12,525 nucleotides of DNA, taken from NCBI GenBank assembly GCA_964571765.1, contig CAZNDH010000041.1, forward strand, positions 1 through 12,525, written 5' to 3'. The stretch is from ZC4RG35 sp964571765 (GTDB lineage Bacteria > Actinomycetota > Acidimicrobiia > Spongiisociales > ZC4RG35). This document shows, piece by piece, positions 1 to 5,904 of the stretch. A model generated the notes under the pieces. That model was not told the origin of the DNA. It made no database searches and saw only the letters and a list, made by a program, of their open reading frames with translations. Made by a program: the position numbers and the translations under genes. The stretch's first letter is position 1, and each line of letters opens with the position of its first letter.

Positions 1-773
1 AAGAGGAAGGCGGCGCCGATCAGGCTGGAGAAGTTGAAGGTCTGGGCGGTGTAGATCCGGGCCTCCCGCACTGCCTCCCGCACGCCGATGATGCTGAGCA
101 GGGCGACATCCTTCTGCAAGGCCACCGCCAGGTTGAGCAACGCCGGGACCACGTTGCGCACCGCCTGGGGGAGGATGGCGTGACGGAGGGTCTGCCACTG
201 GGAGAGCCCGAGGGCCTTGGCCGCGGCCCGTTGCGAGTCGTGGACCGCTTCGATCCCCGACCGGTAGACCTCGGTGGTGTATGAGCTGTAGGACAGGATC
301 AGGGCGATCGAACCCCAGAACAGGTTGCTCCGAGGCACGCCGGGGAGCTGCAGGGCAGGTATTCCCAGGCCGAAGAGGAGGACCAGGAGGATGGCAGGGA
401 GGCCGCGGAACAGATCGACGAAGAGGATCGCAGCCACCCGGAACGGGGCGAAGACGGGGCCGGTCAACGAGCGGAACACCGCCACCACCAGGGAGAAGAC
501 CAGGATCACCACCCCGCTGGTCACCCAAACCCTCATGTTGATCCAGAACCCGCGGAGCACTTGGGGGAACGAGGCTTGGATGTGCTCCCAGGAGAAGAAG
601 GAGTTCCGGAAGGCCGGCCAGTACTGCGAAGAGGTGATCCACCAGGCTGCCAGTCCGAAGACGACTCCGGTGCTGATGGCACTCACCAGCACCGGAGTCC
701 AACGTTCCCGTGCGCTCACCCGGTGGTGGGCCGGAGGTGGTGGCTCCGGCACCGCCGGGCCGGTTTGGGTCAC
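1..773 (-). CDS. Amino-acid ABC transporter permease (3' end beyond window)
   Basis: Inner-membrane subunit of a polar amino-acid importer of the HisM/GlnP family. I translated it from the reverse strand: 257 codons are visible and the frame stays open to the left edge. It has a Pro-rich cytoplasmic N-terminus (residues 1-25), a hydrophobic segment at about 28-46, then the permease core from about 75. The EAA loop that contacts the ATPase lies at about 175-204, with EAVHDSQRAAAKALGLS followed by LPQAVRNVVPALLN. The chosen GTG start (773-771) overlaps the TGA of the binding-protein gene (772-770) in a GTGA junction, which suggests translational coupling. The ATPase and perhaps a second permease would lie further left, outside the window. 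The family is certain from the EAA loop; the transported amino acid cannot be told. Confidence 0.92.
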   Translation of the reverse strand, partial: MTQTGPAVPEPPPPAHHRVSARERWTPVLVSAISTGVVFGLAAWWITSSQYWPAFRNSFFSWEHIQASFPQVLRGFWINMRVWVTSGVVILVFSLVVAVFRSLTGPVFAPFRVAAILFVDLFRGLPAILLVLLFGLGIPALQLPGVPRSNLFWGSIALILSYSSYTTEVYRSGIEAVHDSQRAAAKALGLSQWQTLRHAILPQAVRNVVPALLNLAVALQKDVALLSIIGVREAVREARIYTAQTFNFSSLIGAAFL

Positions 774-1612
774 CCGCTGAGTCTTGGGATCTCGCCTCCA
801 TCGGCCAGCCACTCGGTGGCCAGGTCGTCGAGGACGCCTCTGCTGTCCAGTGCCGAGAGCGCCTGGTTGACACACTCGACGAAGGCGTTGTCCTTGGCGA
901 AGAGCATCCCCAGGCCCTCTCCACCCTCACTGTCGGGGAGGATGGCGGCGATGATGGCGTCGGGGACCTGGACCGCAGTGGCGAACAGGGCGGTGGGCAG
1001 AGAGACCACGGTGGCCTCGATCTGACCGCCTTCCATGGCGAGGAACACGTCAGAAAGCTCGTCGAACACGTCGACGTCGGTGGCTCCGATCCGGTCCTCG
1101 ATGTAGTCGAGGTCGGTAGTCCCGATCACTGCCCCATACCTGAGACCTTGTATTTCGGCCAGGGTCTGGGGGTTGGCTCCCGGGCTGTCGGGGAAGGTGA
1201 CCAGCACCTTCTCCGCCACGTAATAGGGGTCGGAGAAGTCGACCACCTGGCGTCGGTCTTCGGTGATCGAGTACTGCTGGATGTTGAAGTCGTAGCCCTT
1301 TTCACCGGGGGCTATTGCCTCGTCGAAGGTGGTACGCACCCAGACCACGTCGTCGCGGGCGAACCCGAGCTCCTCGGCCACGGCGTAGACCACCGCGTTC
1401 TCGAAGCCCTGGCCACCGGCGGGGTCGTCATCGAGCATCCATGGCGGGAACACCGGGTCGCCGGTGGCCACCGTCAGCTTGCCAGGCTCGTGGAGCGCCG
1501 GGTGTTGCGGGTCGCACTCCCCATCACCGTTGGACGGTCCCCCCTCATCTCCACCACAGGCAGCCAGGACCATGGCGAGCACTGCAGTAAGGGTTAGGAG
1601 CCTCTTCAACAC
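770..1612 (-). CDS. Amino-acid ABC transporter substrate-binding lipoprotein (SBP_bac_3 family)
   Basis: Extracytoplasmic receptor of the importer, 280 aa. It begins with a lipoprotein signal peptide: Lys/Arg at residues 3-4, a hydrophobic core, and lipobox LAAC with the acylated Cys at 19, followed by a Gly/Asp/Ser linker. The mature part has the family pattern: GDPVFPPWML (51-60) at the first strand, FDEAI and the YDFNIQQYSIT stretch (107-117), and the hallmark FSDPYYVAEKVLV (126-138). The start is GTG at 1612-1610, supported by a perfect AGGAGG (complement of 1620-1625) seven bases upstream. It is the first gene of the transporter unit and is followed directly by the permease. Cys33 and Cys247 could pair in the folded protein (inference). 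Ligand specificity is not predictable from this view. Confidence 0.93.
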   Translation of the reverse strand: MLKRLLTLTAVLAMVLAACGGDEGGPSNGDGECDPQHPALHEPGKLTVATGDPVFPPWMLDDDPAGGQGFENAVVYAVAEELGFARDDVVWVRTTFDEAIAPGEKGYDFNIQQYSITEDRRQVVDFSDPYYVAEKVLVTFPDSPGANPQTLAEIQGLRYGAVIGTTDLDYIEDRIGATDVDVFDELSDVFLAMEGGQIEATVVSLPTALFATAVQVPDAIIAAILPDSEGGEGLGMLFAKDNAFVECVNQALSALDSRGVLDDLATEWLADGGEIPRLSG

Positions 1613-1616
1613 GGTG

Positions 1617-1644
1617 TTTCCTCCTCTTGGGGCGGCGAATCATA
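1617..1644 (-). promoter_or_regulatory. Candidate -10 element and strong ribosome binding site for the transporter operon
   Basis: On the minus strand TATGAT (1644-1639) differs from the TATAAT consensus by one base. It is followed about 14 bases later by AGGAGG (1625-1620), then seven bases to the GTG start. No convincing TTGACA-like -35 lies 16-18 bp upstream, so the promoter call is tentative. The ribosome binding site is firm and fixes the start of the binding-protein gene. Confidence 0.42.
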
Positions 1645-1978
1645 ATCCCGCTAAACCCACCCCCGGCTGGGCCTTCATCGGAGGGTCTCAGATTGGAGCC
1701 CGGGAGCCGGGACACGTACCAGACGTTCCACTCGTCAAAGGAGAGCTTGATCCGCTCCTTCGTCCCCCCTTCCGGGAGCCGATGCGGTCGGCGATGGCGA
1801 CGACCTACCAGTCAAGGTCCCCATCTCGACCGAAGTGGCTAGGAAGCAGGCGACGTCGCCCCTCCTCTTCCTAGTGGTAGGCGTGAAGCGAGATGAAGTC
1901 CACAAGGTCGTGCTGGCTATGGATAAGTCATCCAGGTCAGGTTCTCGTGGCCGGAGGCAGTTGCGCCGCAGGAGCAGA
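1645..1978. other. Non-coding stretch between transporter operon and the secreted-protein gene
   Basis: No open frame here has a plausible start, ribosome binding site or protein-like composition on either strand; the plus-strand frames are Arg/Pro/Ser-rich out-of-frame readings. TTGAC-like hexamers occur on the minus strand near 1734-1738 and 1811-1815, but neither has a -10 at proper spacing. I see no T-box or other riboswitch motif that I can name. Confidence 0.5.
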
Positions 1979-2003
1979 AGGGCGGCCCCGGCGGGGCCGC
2001 CCT
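1979..2003 (-). terminator. Hairpin terminator downstream of the secreted-protein gene
   Basis: A perfect 11-bp inverted repeat has arms AGGGCGGCCCC (1979-1989) and GGGGCCGCCCT (1993-2003) around a 3-nt loop. It starts 24 nt past the stop codon of the 2027-2506 gene. In minus-strand sense the stem is followed by TTCTGCTCC, so the U-tract is short. The very stable GC stem and its position support an intrinsic or hairpin-assisted terminator. Confidence 0.75.
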
Positions 2004-2026
2004 CCTTATGTCGGGCTATCAGCCGG

Positions 2027-2506
2027 TTAGTTGACCTGAACGGTCACCTGATCCGACAGGACTCCGTCCTCGTACAGGCTGAGTGTGGCCGTCGTGAAGT
2101 GAACGTCCACTATCTGCGCTGTCCACTGTGCGTTGGGACATGTCGGTGTCGAGGGAAGGGGATCCGGAGAATCCGTGGTGATGCTGAAGTTATACCGCCC
2201 GTTGCGCGGTGTCGCCAGCGGACCAGTGCCTCCTGCCACGTTCACCTCGGTGTCCTGACCCGGAGCGCGGTTCCCGCCCGGGTTGATGCAGACCACCTCG
2301 GCAATTCCATCGGCCTCGATCGTGATCTCGAAGGTCGTCCCGCCGAGACCGGCCACCGCCCCGGTGCACTGGACCTGTGTCCCGATGTCGGTACAGGTGG
2401 GCGCGTTGCGACCTCCCGTTAGGAAGTGCCCGCTCTGTCCAAACGCCGGCACCGCGGTCATGACCAGTAGGGCGATCGCAGCCAACATCACTGTGGCTCG
2501 CCTCAT
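2027..2506 (-). CDS. Small secreted protein of unknown function
   Basis: 159 aa. ATG at 2506-2504 is chosen because AAGGA lies seven bases upstream and because it opens directly into a signal peptide: MRRAT, a hydrophobic core at residues 6-19, and a probable cleavage near VPAFG/QSG (23/24). The mature part is about 136 aa, beta-rich in composition, with four cysteines (38, 47, 73, 123) that could form two disulfides outside the cell. A segment VCINPGGNRAPGQ (72-84) resembles a motif I recall from exported hypothetical proteins of actinobacteria, but I can assign no function. The same frame stays open upstream to 2935, but that extension lacks a start signal and runs antisense-free inside the regulator gene in another frame, so it was left out. 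The gene ends 24 nt before a strong terminator and lies 122 nt after a SARP-type regulator gene on the same strand, which may control it (inference). Confidence 0.82.
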   Translation of the reverse strand: MRRATVMLAAIALLVMTAVPAFGQSGHFLTGGRNAPTCTDIGTQVQCTGAVAGLGGTTFEITIEADGIAEVVCINPGGNRAPGQDTEVNVAGGTGPLATPRNGRYNFSITTDSPDPLPSTPTCPNAQWTAQIVDVHFTTATLSLYEDGVLSDQVTVQVN

Positions 2507-2594
2507 ATCGGTTCCTTTCTGCTGGGAGACGAACCCCCCGTTCGCCTCAGGAGCCATCCAATACAGCCCGCGGTGTGGATCATCCGTCCTCTCG

Positions 2595-2612
2595 GCGTTG
2601 TCCCAGCGTTGC
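2595..2612 (-). promoter_or_regulatory. Direct repeat with 11-bp period, candidate SARP operator
   Basis: On the minus strand the heptamers GCAACGC (2612-2606) and ACAACGC (2601-2595) share CAACGC and are separated by 4 bp, giving an 11-bp period. A weaker third copy, AGGACGG, follows in the same register (2590-2584). SARP regulators are known to bind heptameric direct repeats with this spacing, next to the -35 region. The site lies just past the stop of the regulator and about 90 bp before the secreted-protein start. Function is inferred from geometry only. Confidence 0.4.
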
Positions 2613-2628
2613 CGGGATACTCTGGCCG

Positions 2629-3528
2629 TCAAACGCCCTCCCAGATCTCTTCCAGGCCGAAGGAGGGCTCTACACCAATCTCGTCCTGGAGAAGTCCCGA
2701 TAGCTCTTCGTATCGTCGGTGAGCTTCGGCGCGGTTCCCCTCCATCACCAGCACCCGTATCACCACCCGGTGGGCGCTCTCCCGAAGGGGACCCCCCGCC
2801 ACCGCGAGAAGGCCTGCATCGACGGCCGGACCAAACCTGCCCGCCTGGGCCAGCCGCTCGCTGAGTTGCTCCAAGGCGTGGAGCCGAAGCTGCCTGTACG
2901 ATTCTCGCTCGGTCTCGACCCAGTCGTCGCTCCATTGAGGAAGTAGGTCGTCAGCGAAGAGTTCCGGCGATAGGTCGGCGCCGTCTCTGGAGTCGTGGAG
3001 AAGGCGGTGGGCTGTGGCCCGCCTCTCGCGGAGATCGATGGTGACGTCGGGCCTCAGCCGAAGGTCGTCGTTGGTGACCTCGACAAGGGCGTCACGAACC
3101 TGCCCGAGCTTCCATAGAGCCGAACGAAGAGCGGAGCGGGCCGACGCCTCATCTACCTCTGGCCAGAGCGTCCCAGCCACGTAGGAGCGACCAACCGAGC
3201 GGCCTTTCTGAAGACTGAGCAAGGCGATCATACGCTGAGAAGGCACGGGAAGCCGCGTCAACTCGTCTCCTAGAAATAGCTGGAAGCTTCCTAGGAGGGA
3301 TAAGTGCGGTTGCCTCCAGCCCCCACGTTCTGAGCCCCGACGTTTCCACGCCTCCCGGCGTGCGGTTACATCGCGCGCCACTTCCCGAACCATACTCAAG
3401 TCGTCCCCGGGCGGCACTCGGTCTTCCCAGGCGGCGCCGGGGCTGAACCCCTGCGCCGTCGACGCTCTCATCGCCACGGTGGCAGCCGCACCCGAACGAG
3501 GTGGTGTCCACGCAGACTGGTCCATCAC
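2629..3528 (-). CDS. SARP/BTAD-family transcriptional activator
   Basis: 299 aa if read from the GTG at 3528. An OmpR-like winged-helix DNA-binding domain occupies about 75-168: HLSLLGSFQLFLGDE opens the beta-sheet, and SYVAGTLWPEVDEASARSAL (115-134) is the typical helix region. A bacterial transcriptional activator domain (TPR-like helices) spans about 175-290, with EGNRAEAHRRYEELSGLLQDEIGVEPS near the end. This is the length and order of a minimal SARP, with no NB-ARC ATPase extension. The first 70 residues are low-complexity and unconserved in appearance; the true start may be ATG at 3525, 3471 or 3393, and no ribosome binding site clearly decides. Such regulators usually activate adjacent genes through heptameric direct repeats; a matching repeat lies between this gene and the secreted-protein gene. 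No effector domain is visible. Confidence 0.85.
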   Translation of the reverse strand: MMDQSAWTPPRSGAAATVAMRASTAQGFSPGAAWEDRVPPGDDLSMVREVARDVTARREAWKRRGSERGGWRQPHLSLLGSFQLFLGDELTRLPVPSQRMIALLSLQKGRSVGRSYVAGTLWPEVDEASARSALRSALWKLGQVRDALVEVTNDDLRLRPDVTIDLRERRATAHRLLHDSRDGADLSPELFADDLLPQWSDDWVETERESYRQLRLHALEQLSERLAQAGRFGPAVDAGLLAVAGGPLRESAHRVVIRVLVMEGNRAEAHRRYEELSGLLQDEIGVEPSFGLEEIWEGV

Positions 3529-3833
3529 TCGAACTCTCGCGCGTTCGTTGAGTTGGTCATGTTTGGGCGTGGGCTCGGGGACAAATCACCCGACCGAGAG
3601 GGCTCCGGGTATTGCCAGAACCGCGCGTACGACAGCTGGTCCCCACCCATCGGTGAGCCGGACCGATGGGTTCTGCTGCCGAGGCGTCTGAGATGACTGA
3701 TGCCTGGCCGGCAGCCCTCCCAGGTGAGCAGGAAACCTAAACTGGCGACCAGGGCCGGTCGCTGTTCGAGCGCTGTGCTAGACGCCGTCGGCCTCCATGG
3801 ACCCGAGTCATCAGGCAGTAGTTGACAAGACGC
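3529..3833. other. Intergenic region with a 9-bp inverted repeat, between the regulator and tRNA-Ala
   Basis: No believable gene is seen. The clearest element is a perfect inverted repeat ACCCATCGG (3645-3653), 9-nt spacer, CCGATGGGT (3663-3671). It could be an operator for the divergent units (the regulator leftward, tRNA-Ala and thiolase rightward) or an RNA hairpin. A perfect TTGACA at 3822-3827 is too close to the mature tRNA to be its -35. I cannot point to a convincing promoter for either side. Confidence 0.45.
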
Positions 3834-3909
3834 GGGGACGTAGCTCAGTTGGAAGAGCACCGGCTTTGCAAGCCGGGGGTCGTGGGTTCGAGTCCCATCG
3901 TCTCCACCA
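3834..3909 (+). tRNA. tRNA-Ala, anticodon TGC
   Basis: A complete 76-nt cloverleaf with encoded CCA (3907-3909). The acceptor stem GGGGACG pairs with CGTCTCC and includes the G3-U70 wobble pair (3836 with 3903), the classic alanine identity element. The D-stem is GCTC/GAGC. The anticodon stem CCGGC/GCCGG encloses TTTGCAA, with anticodon TGC at 3867-3869. The T-arm is GTGGG TTCGAGT CCCAT-like. It lies 63 nt upstream of the thiolase start on the same strand. Its place on one flank of the crgA-pknB-fhaA region recalls alaT of Mycobacterium tuberculosis. Confidence 0.97.
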
Positions 3910-3972
3910 GCCGAACGGATGGGATTCGCACTCGGATGTGTTGTAACTGTTGTCGCTTGTCGAAGGAGTGAG

Positions 3973-5151
3973 ATGCGTAGCGCAGTCATCGTCGACGCGG
4001 TGAGGACCGCGGTGGGACGCCGTAACGGGGTCTTCAAGGAAGTGCACCCCGTCGACCTGGCCTCGATCCCGCTCGAGGCCCTGATCACCCGCAACGACCT
4101 CGATCCTGCCCGGGTCGACGACGTGATCATGGGCACCGTCGGCCAGGTAGGCGAACAGGCCTACAACGTCGGTCGCAACGCCGCCCTCGCCGCCGGGTTC
4201 CCCGAGTCTGTCCCGGGTGTGACCATCGATCGCCAATGCGGCTCCTCCCAACAGTCCCTTCACTTCGCCGCCCAGGCGATCATGGCCGGCTCCCAGGACG
4301 TGGTGATCGCTGCCGGCGTGGAGAGCATGACCCGGGTCCCCATGGGCTCGGGTGTCCAGAACGGGCCGGGGCTTCCCTTCGGTTCCAAGATGCTCGAGCG
4401 CTACGCCAACGGCTTGGTACCCCAAGGGCTCTCGGCGGAGATGATCGCCGAGAAGTGGGGGATCTCCCGGGAGGAGATGGACCAGCTGTCCCTCGACTCA
4501 CACCGCCGGGCAGCCCGGGCCACCTCCGAAGGCCGGTTCGAGACCCAGATCGTCCCCGTCGAGGCCACCTCCGAGGACGGCTCGACCATGGCGATCATCC
4601 GTGACGAGGGGATCCGGGAGGACACCTCCCTGGACAGGCTGGCCTCGCTGCAGCCTGCGTTCCAGGCCGACGGCAAGGTCACCGCGGGCAACTCCTCACA
4701 GATCTCCGACGGAGCCGCCGCCCTGTTGGTGATGGGGGAGGACACTGCCGAGCGTCTGGGGATGACCCCTCGGGCCCGGGTCCACACCATGTCGATGGCC
4801 GGTGTCGACCCGGTCATGATGCTCACTGGACCGATACCGGCCACCGAGAAGGCTCTGGAGCGTGCCGGGCTCACCATCGACGACATCGACCTGTTCGAGG
4901 TCAATGAGGCCTTCGCCTCGGTTCCCATCGCGTGGCGGATGGAGCTGGGCGGAGCCGATCCGATGGGCCTCTGGGATCGGACCAACGTCAACGGCGGCGC
5001 CATCGCCCTCGGCCACCCCCTCGGTGGGTCGGGGGCGCGGATCGCCACCACCCTCCTCTGGGAACTCGACCGCACCGGCGGCCGGTACGGGCTGCAGACC
5101 ATGTGTGAGGGCGGTGGGATGGCCAACGCCACCATTCTCGAACGGGTGTGA
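3973..5151 (+). CDS. Thiolase (acetyl-CoA C-acyltransferase family)
   Basis: 392 aa, the usual length of a type I/II thiolase. It catalyses either thiolytic cleavage of 3-ketoacyl-CoA in beta-oxidation or condensation of acyl-CoA units, in the cytoplasm. Landmarks: N-terminal AVIVDAVRTAVGRRNG (4-19); nucleophile Cys89 in DRQCGSSQQ; VESMTRVPMGS (117-127); NEAFA (311-315); GHPLGGSGAR (347-356) with His348; and CEGGGMANA with acid/base Cys378. All catalytic residues are present. The ATG at 3973 is chosen over an in-frame ATG at 3919 because AAGGAG lies four bases upstream and the family N-terminus begins there. Cys89 is followed by GSS rather than the more common GSG, a mild variation. Substrate range is not predictable. 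It follows tRNA-Ala and is followed by two hairpins, so it is probably transcribed alone or together with the tRNA. Confidence 0.95.
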   Translation: MRSAVIVDAVRTAVGRRNGVFKEVHPVDLASIPLEALITRNDLDPARVDDVIMGTVGQVGEQAYNVGRNAALAAGFPESVPGVTIDRQCGSSQQSLHFAAQAIMAGSQDVVIAAGVESMTRVPMGSGVQNGPGLPFGSKMLERYANGLVPQGLSAEMIAEKWGISREEMDQLSLDSHRRAARATSEGRFETQIVPVEATSEDGSTMAIIRDEGIREDTSLDRLASLQPAFQADGKVTAGNSSQISDGAAALLVMGEDTAERLGMTPRARVHTMSMAGVDPVMMLTGPIPATEKALERAGLTIDDIDLFEVNEAFASVPIAWRMELGGADPMGLWDRTNVNGGAIALGHPLGGSGARIATTLLWELDRTGGRYGLQTMCEGGGMANATILERV

Positions 5152-5161
5152 GCCAGCAGCT

Positions 5162-5183
5162 GTCCCCCTGCGGAGCGGGGGAC
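5162..5183 (+). terminator. GC-rich hairpin after the thiolase gene
   Basis: Perfect 7-bp arms GTCCCCC (5162-5168) and GGGGGAC (5177-5183) enclose an 8-nt loop, starting 10 nt after the thiolase stop codon. There is no T-tract behind it, so if it terminates it would act as a GC-hairpin type or with Rho. Confidence 0.5.
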
Positions 5184-5197
5184 CGCCAGGACACGGT

Positions 5198-5223
5198 AAG
5201 GGTGAGGGGGGTCACTCACCTTT
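5198..5223 (+). terminator. Second hairpin after the thiolase gene, with short T run
   Basis: Arms AAGGGTGAG (5198-5206) and CTCACCTTT (5215-5223) pair over 9 bp with one G-T wobble, around an 8-nt G-rich loop. The descending arm ends in TTT. Together with the hairpin at 5162-5183 it forms a tandem terminator-like block before the small gene at 5287. Confidence 0.45.
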
Positions 5224-5286
5224 CGTGGGTGCTGGTCCCCTCCTCGCCAGGCTGGCGGCCATCGCTTCCCCCGTGAACGGGTCGAC

Positions 5287-5550
5287 ATGACGGGGTCCGG
5301 TGGTCTCGACCTTGTGCTGGCGGTGTTGCTCGGGTTGGTGATCTGGCGGGTATCCATCGCCATGGTGCGGATCCTCTCCTCGAAGCCGCCGGAGATCGAC
5401 CCCTCCGACGTGGTAGTCGTGGACCAGGACTACCGGTGCACCGTCTGTGGGGCCGAGCTCACCATGAGGATGGTCAACATCGCCGAGGACAGGGCGCCCC
5501 GCCATTGCCGGGAGGAGATGGTGGCGATATGGCGACCCGAACAGACATAA
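5287..5550 (+). CDS. Small membrane-anchored CxxC...HC protein, unknown function
   Basis: 87 aa. One N-terminal membrane helix (about residues 7-30) is followed by a short acidic linker and a compact domain, DYRCTVCGAELTM ... DRAPRHC. Cys51, Cys54, His73 and Cys74 could bind zinc in a ribbon-like fold. With few positive charges before the helix and Arg/Lys after it, the domain probably faces the cytoplasm (inference). ATG at 5287 is the only start that keeps the helix, but no clear ribosome binding site precedes it, which lowers confidence in the exact start. It converges on crgA with an 80-nt gap. I do not recognise the family by name; partner or substrate is unknown. Confidence 0.7.
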   Translation: MTGSGGLDLVLAVLLGLVIWRVSIAMVRILSSKPPEIDPSDVVVVDQDYRCTVCGAELTMRMVNIAEDRAPRHCREEMVAIWRPEQT

Positions 5551-5564
5551 TCACACGGTTGTAG

Positions 5565-5585
5565 TTATCCACCGACTTACCCACA
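5565..5585 (+). promoter_or_regulatory. Two DnaA-box-like 9-mers
   Basis: TTATCCACC (5565-5573) and TTACCCACA (5577-5585) each differ by one base from the DnaA box TTATCCACA. They lie in the same orientation, 12 bp start to start, in a relatively AT-rich convergent gap. Single one-mismatch 9-mers are expected a few times by chance in a window of this size; the tandem arrangement is what makes this notable. Binding is not shown. Confidence 0.3.
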
Positions 5586-5597
5586 GGCTGTTGAGAA

Positions 5598-5611
5598 TTA
5601 CACCGGTGTAA
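5598..5611. promoter_or_regulatory. Perfect 14-bp palindrome TTACACCGGTGTAA
   Basis: A gapless palindrome lies in the convergent gap between the small CxxC gene and crgA, 20 bp from the crgA stop. This form suits a dimeric regulator of the TetR or GntR type, but there is no promoter reading away from it that I can identify. About one perfect 14-bp palindrome is expected by chance in this much sequence, so it is only suggestive. Confidence 0.3.
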
Positions 5612-5630
5612 CCTTGCCGGAGGCGAGCTA

Positions 5631-5867
5631 CTACCGATAGTTGGTGGTCATGATGAAGCCGGTGGCGATGGCCACCAATCCGGCGATCATCACCAGTTGG
5701 TCGAGCTGAAAGACGAACCTGATAAGGACCAGGATCACCCCGACCACCATCAGTCCTGCCATGACAGCTACGTACCAACTCGGGCTGGGGTCCTTGGCCC
5801 GGGCGGCCGCCGCAGCCGATGGCGACTGGGGACGACTCTTCGGCTTGCGCCGCTTCGACTCTGGCAT
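5631..5867 (-). CDS. crgA: Cell division protein CrgA
   Basis: 78 aa, slightly shorter than the roughly 84-93 aa of known CrgA proteins. It has a basic N-terminus MPESKRRKPKSR, an Ala/Ser-rich linker, the family landmark PSPSWYVAVMAGLMVVG (27-43) at the first membrane helix, and a second helix at about 57-75 ending in GFIMTTNYR, like the G-x-x-MTTRWR end of the family. CrgA is an actinobacterial inner-membrane protein that joins FtsZ-ring proteins and penicillin-binding proteins during septation. It follows pknB by 37 nt and is probably the last gene of that operon. GGGGAGG lies almost directly against the ATG, a short spacing. In mycobacteria crgA is likewise close to pknB. Confidence 0.9.
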   Translation of the reverse strand: MPESKRRKPKSRPQSPSAAAAARAKDPSPSWYVAVMAGLMVVGVILVLIRFVFQLDQLVMIAGLVAIATGFIMTTNYR

Positions 5868-5904
5868 GCCTCCCCGACCCTAGTAGGCGGGCCCAAACAC
5901 CGCC

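Noticed and set aside
710..1597. Long plus-strand frame opposite the ABC binding-protein gene
   Set aside because: It mirrors the minus-strand gene in GC-rich sequence; the minus-strand product has a complete lipoprotein signal and family motifs.
1919..1927. TTATCCATA on the minus strand as a DnaA box, and a similar TGATCCACA at 2574-2582
   Set aside because: Isolated one-mismatch 9-mers are expected a few times in a window of this size, and they have no partner nearby.
2507..2935. Long upstream extension of the secreted-protein frame (302 aa in all)
   Set aside because: It overlaps the regulator gene in another frame, is Arg/Gly/Pro-rich like a shadow reading, and would bury the signal peptide; the ATG at 2506 has a ribosome binding site.
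3822..3827. Perfect TTGACA just before tRNA-Ala
   Set aside because: A -10 at proper spacing would fall inside the tRNA, so it cannot be the tRNA promoter; no matching -10 was found.
3525..4425. Minus-strand frames with GTRTHDPRLAKPVLFQLSYV and DSNPRPPACKAGALPTELRP
   Set aside because: These are antisense readings of tRNA-Ala, a well-known source of false proteins in databases; the region is a clear tRNA and a plus-strand thiolase start.
4401..5363. 320-aa minus-strand frame opposite the thiolase
   Set aside because: Ser/Arg/Pro-rich antisense reading with no domain; the thiolase on the plus strand has all catalytic motifs.
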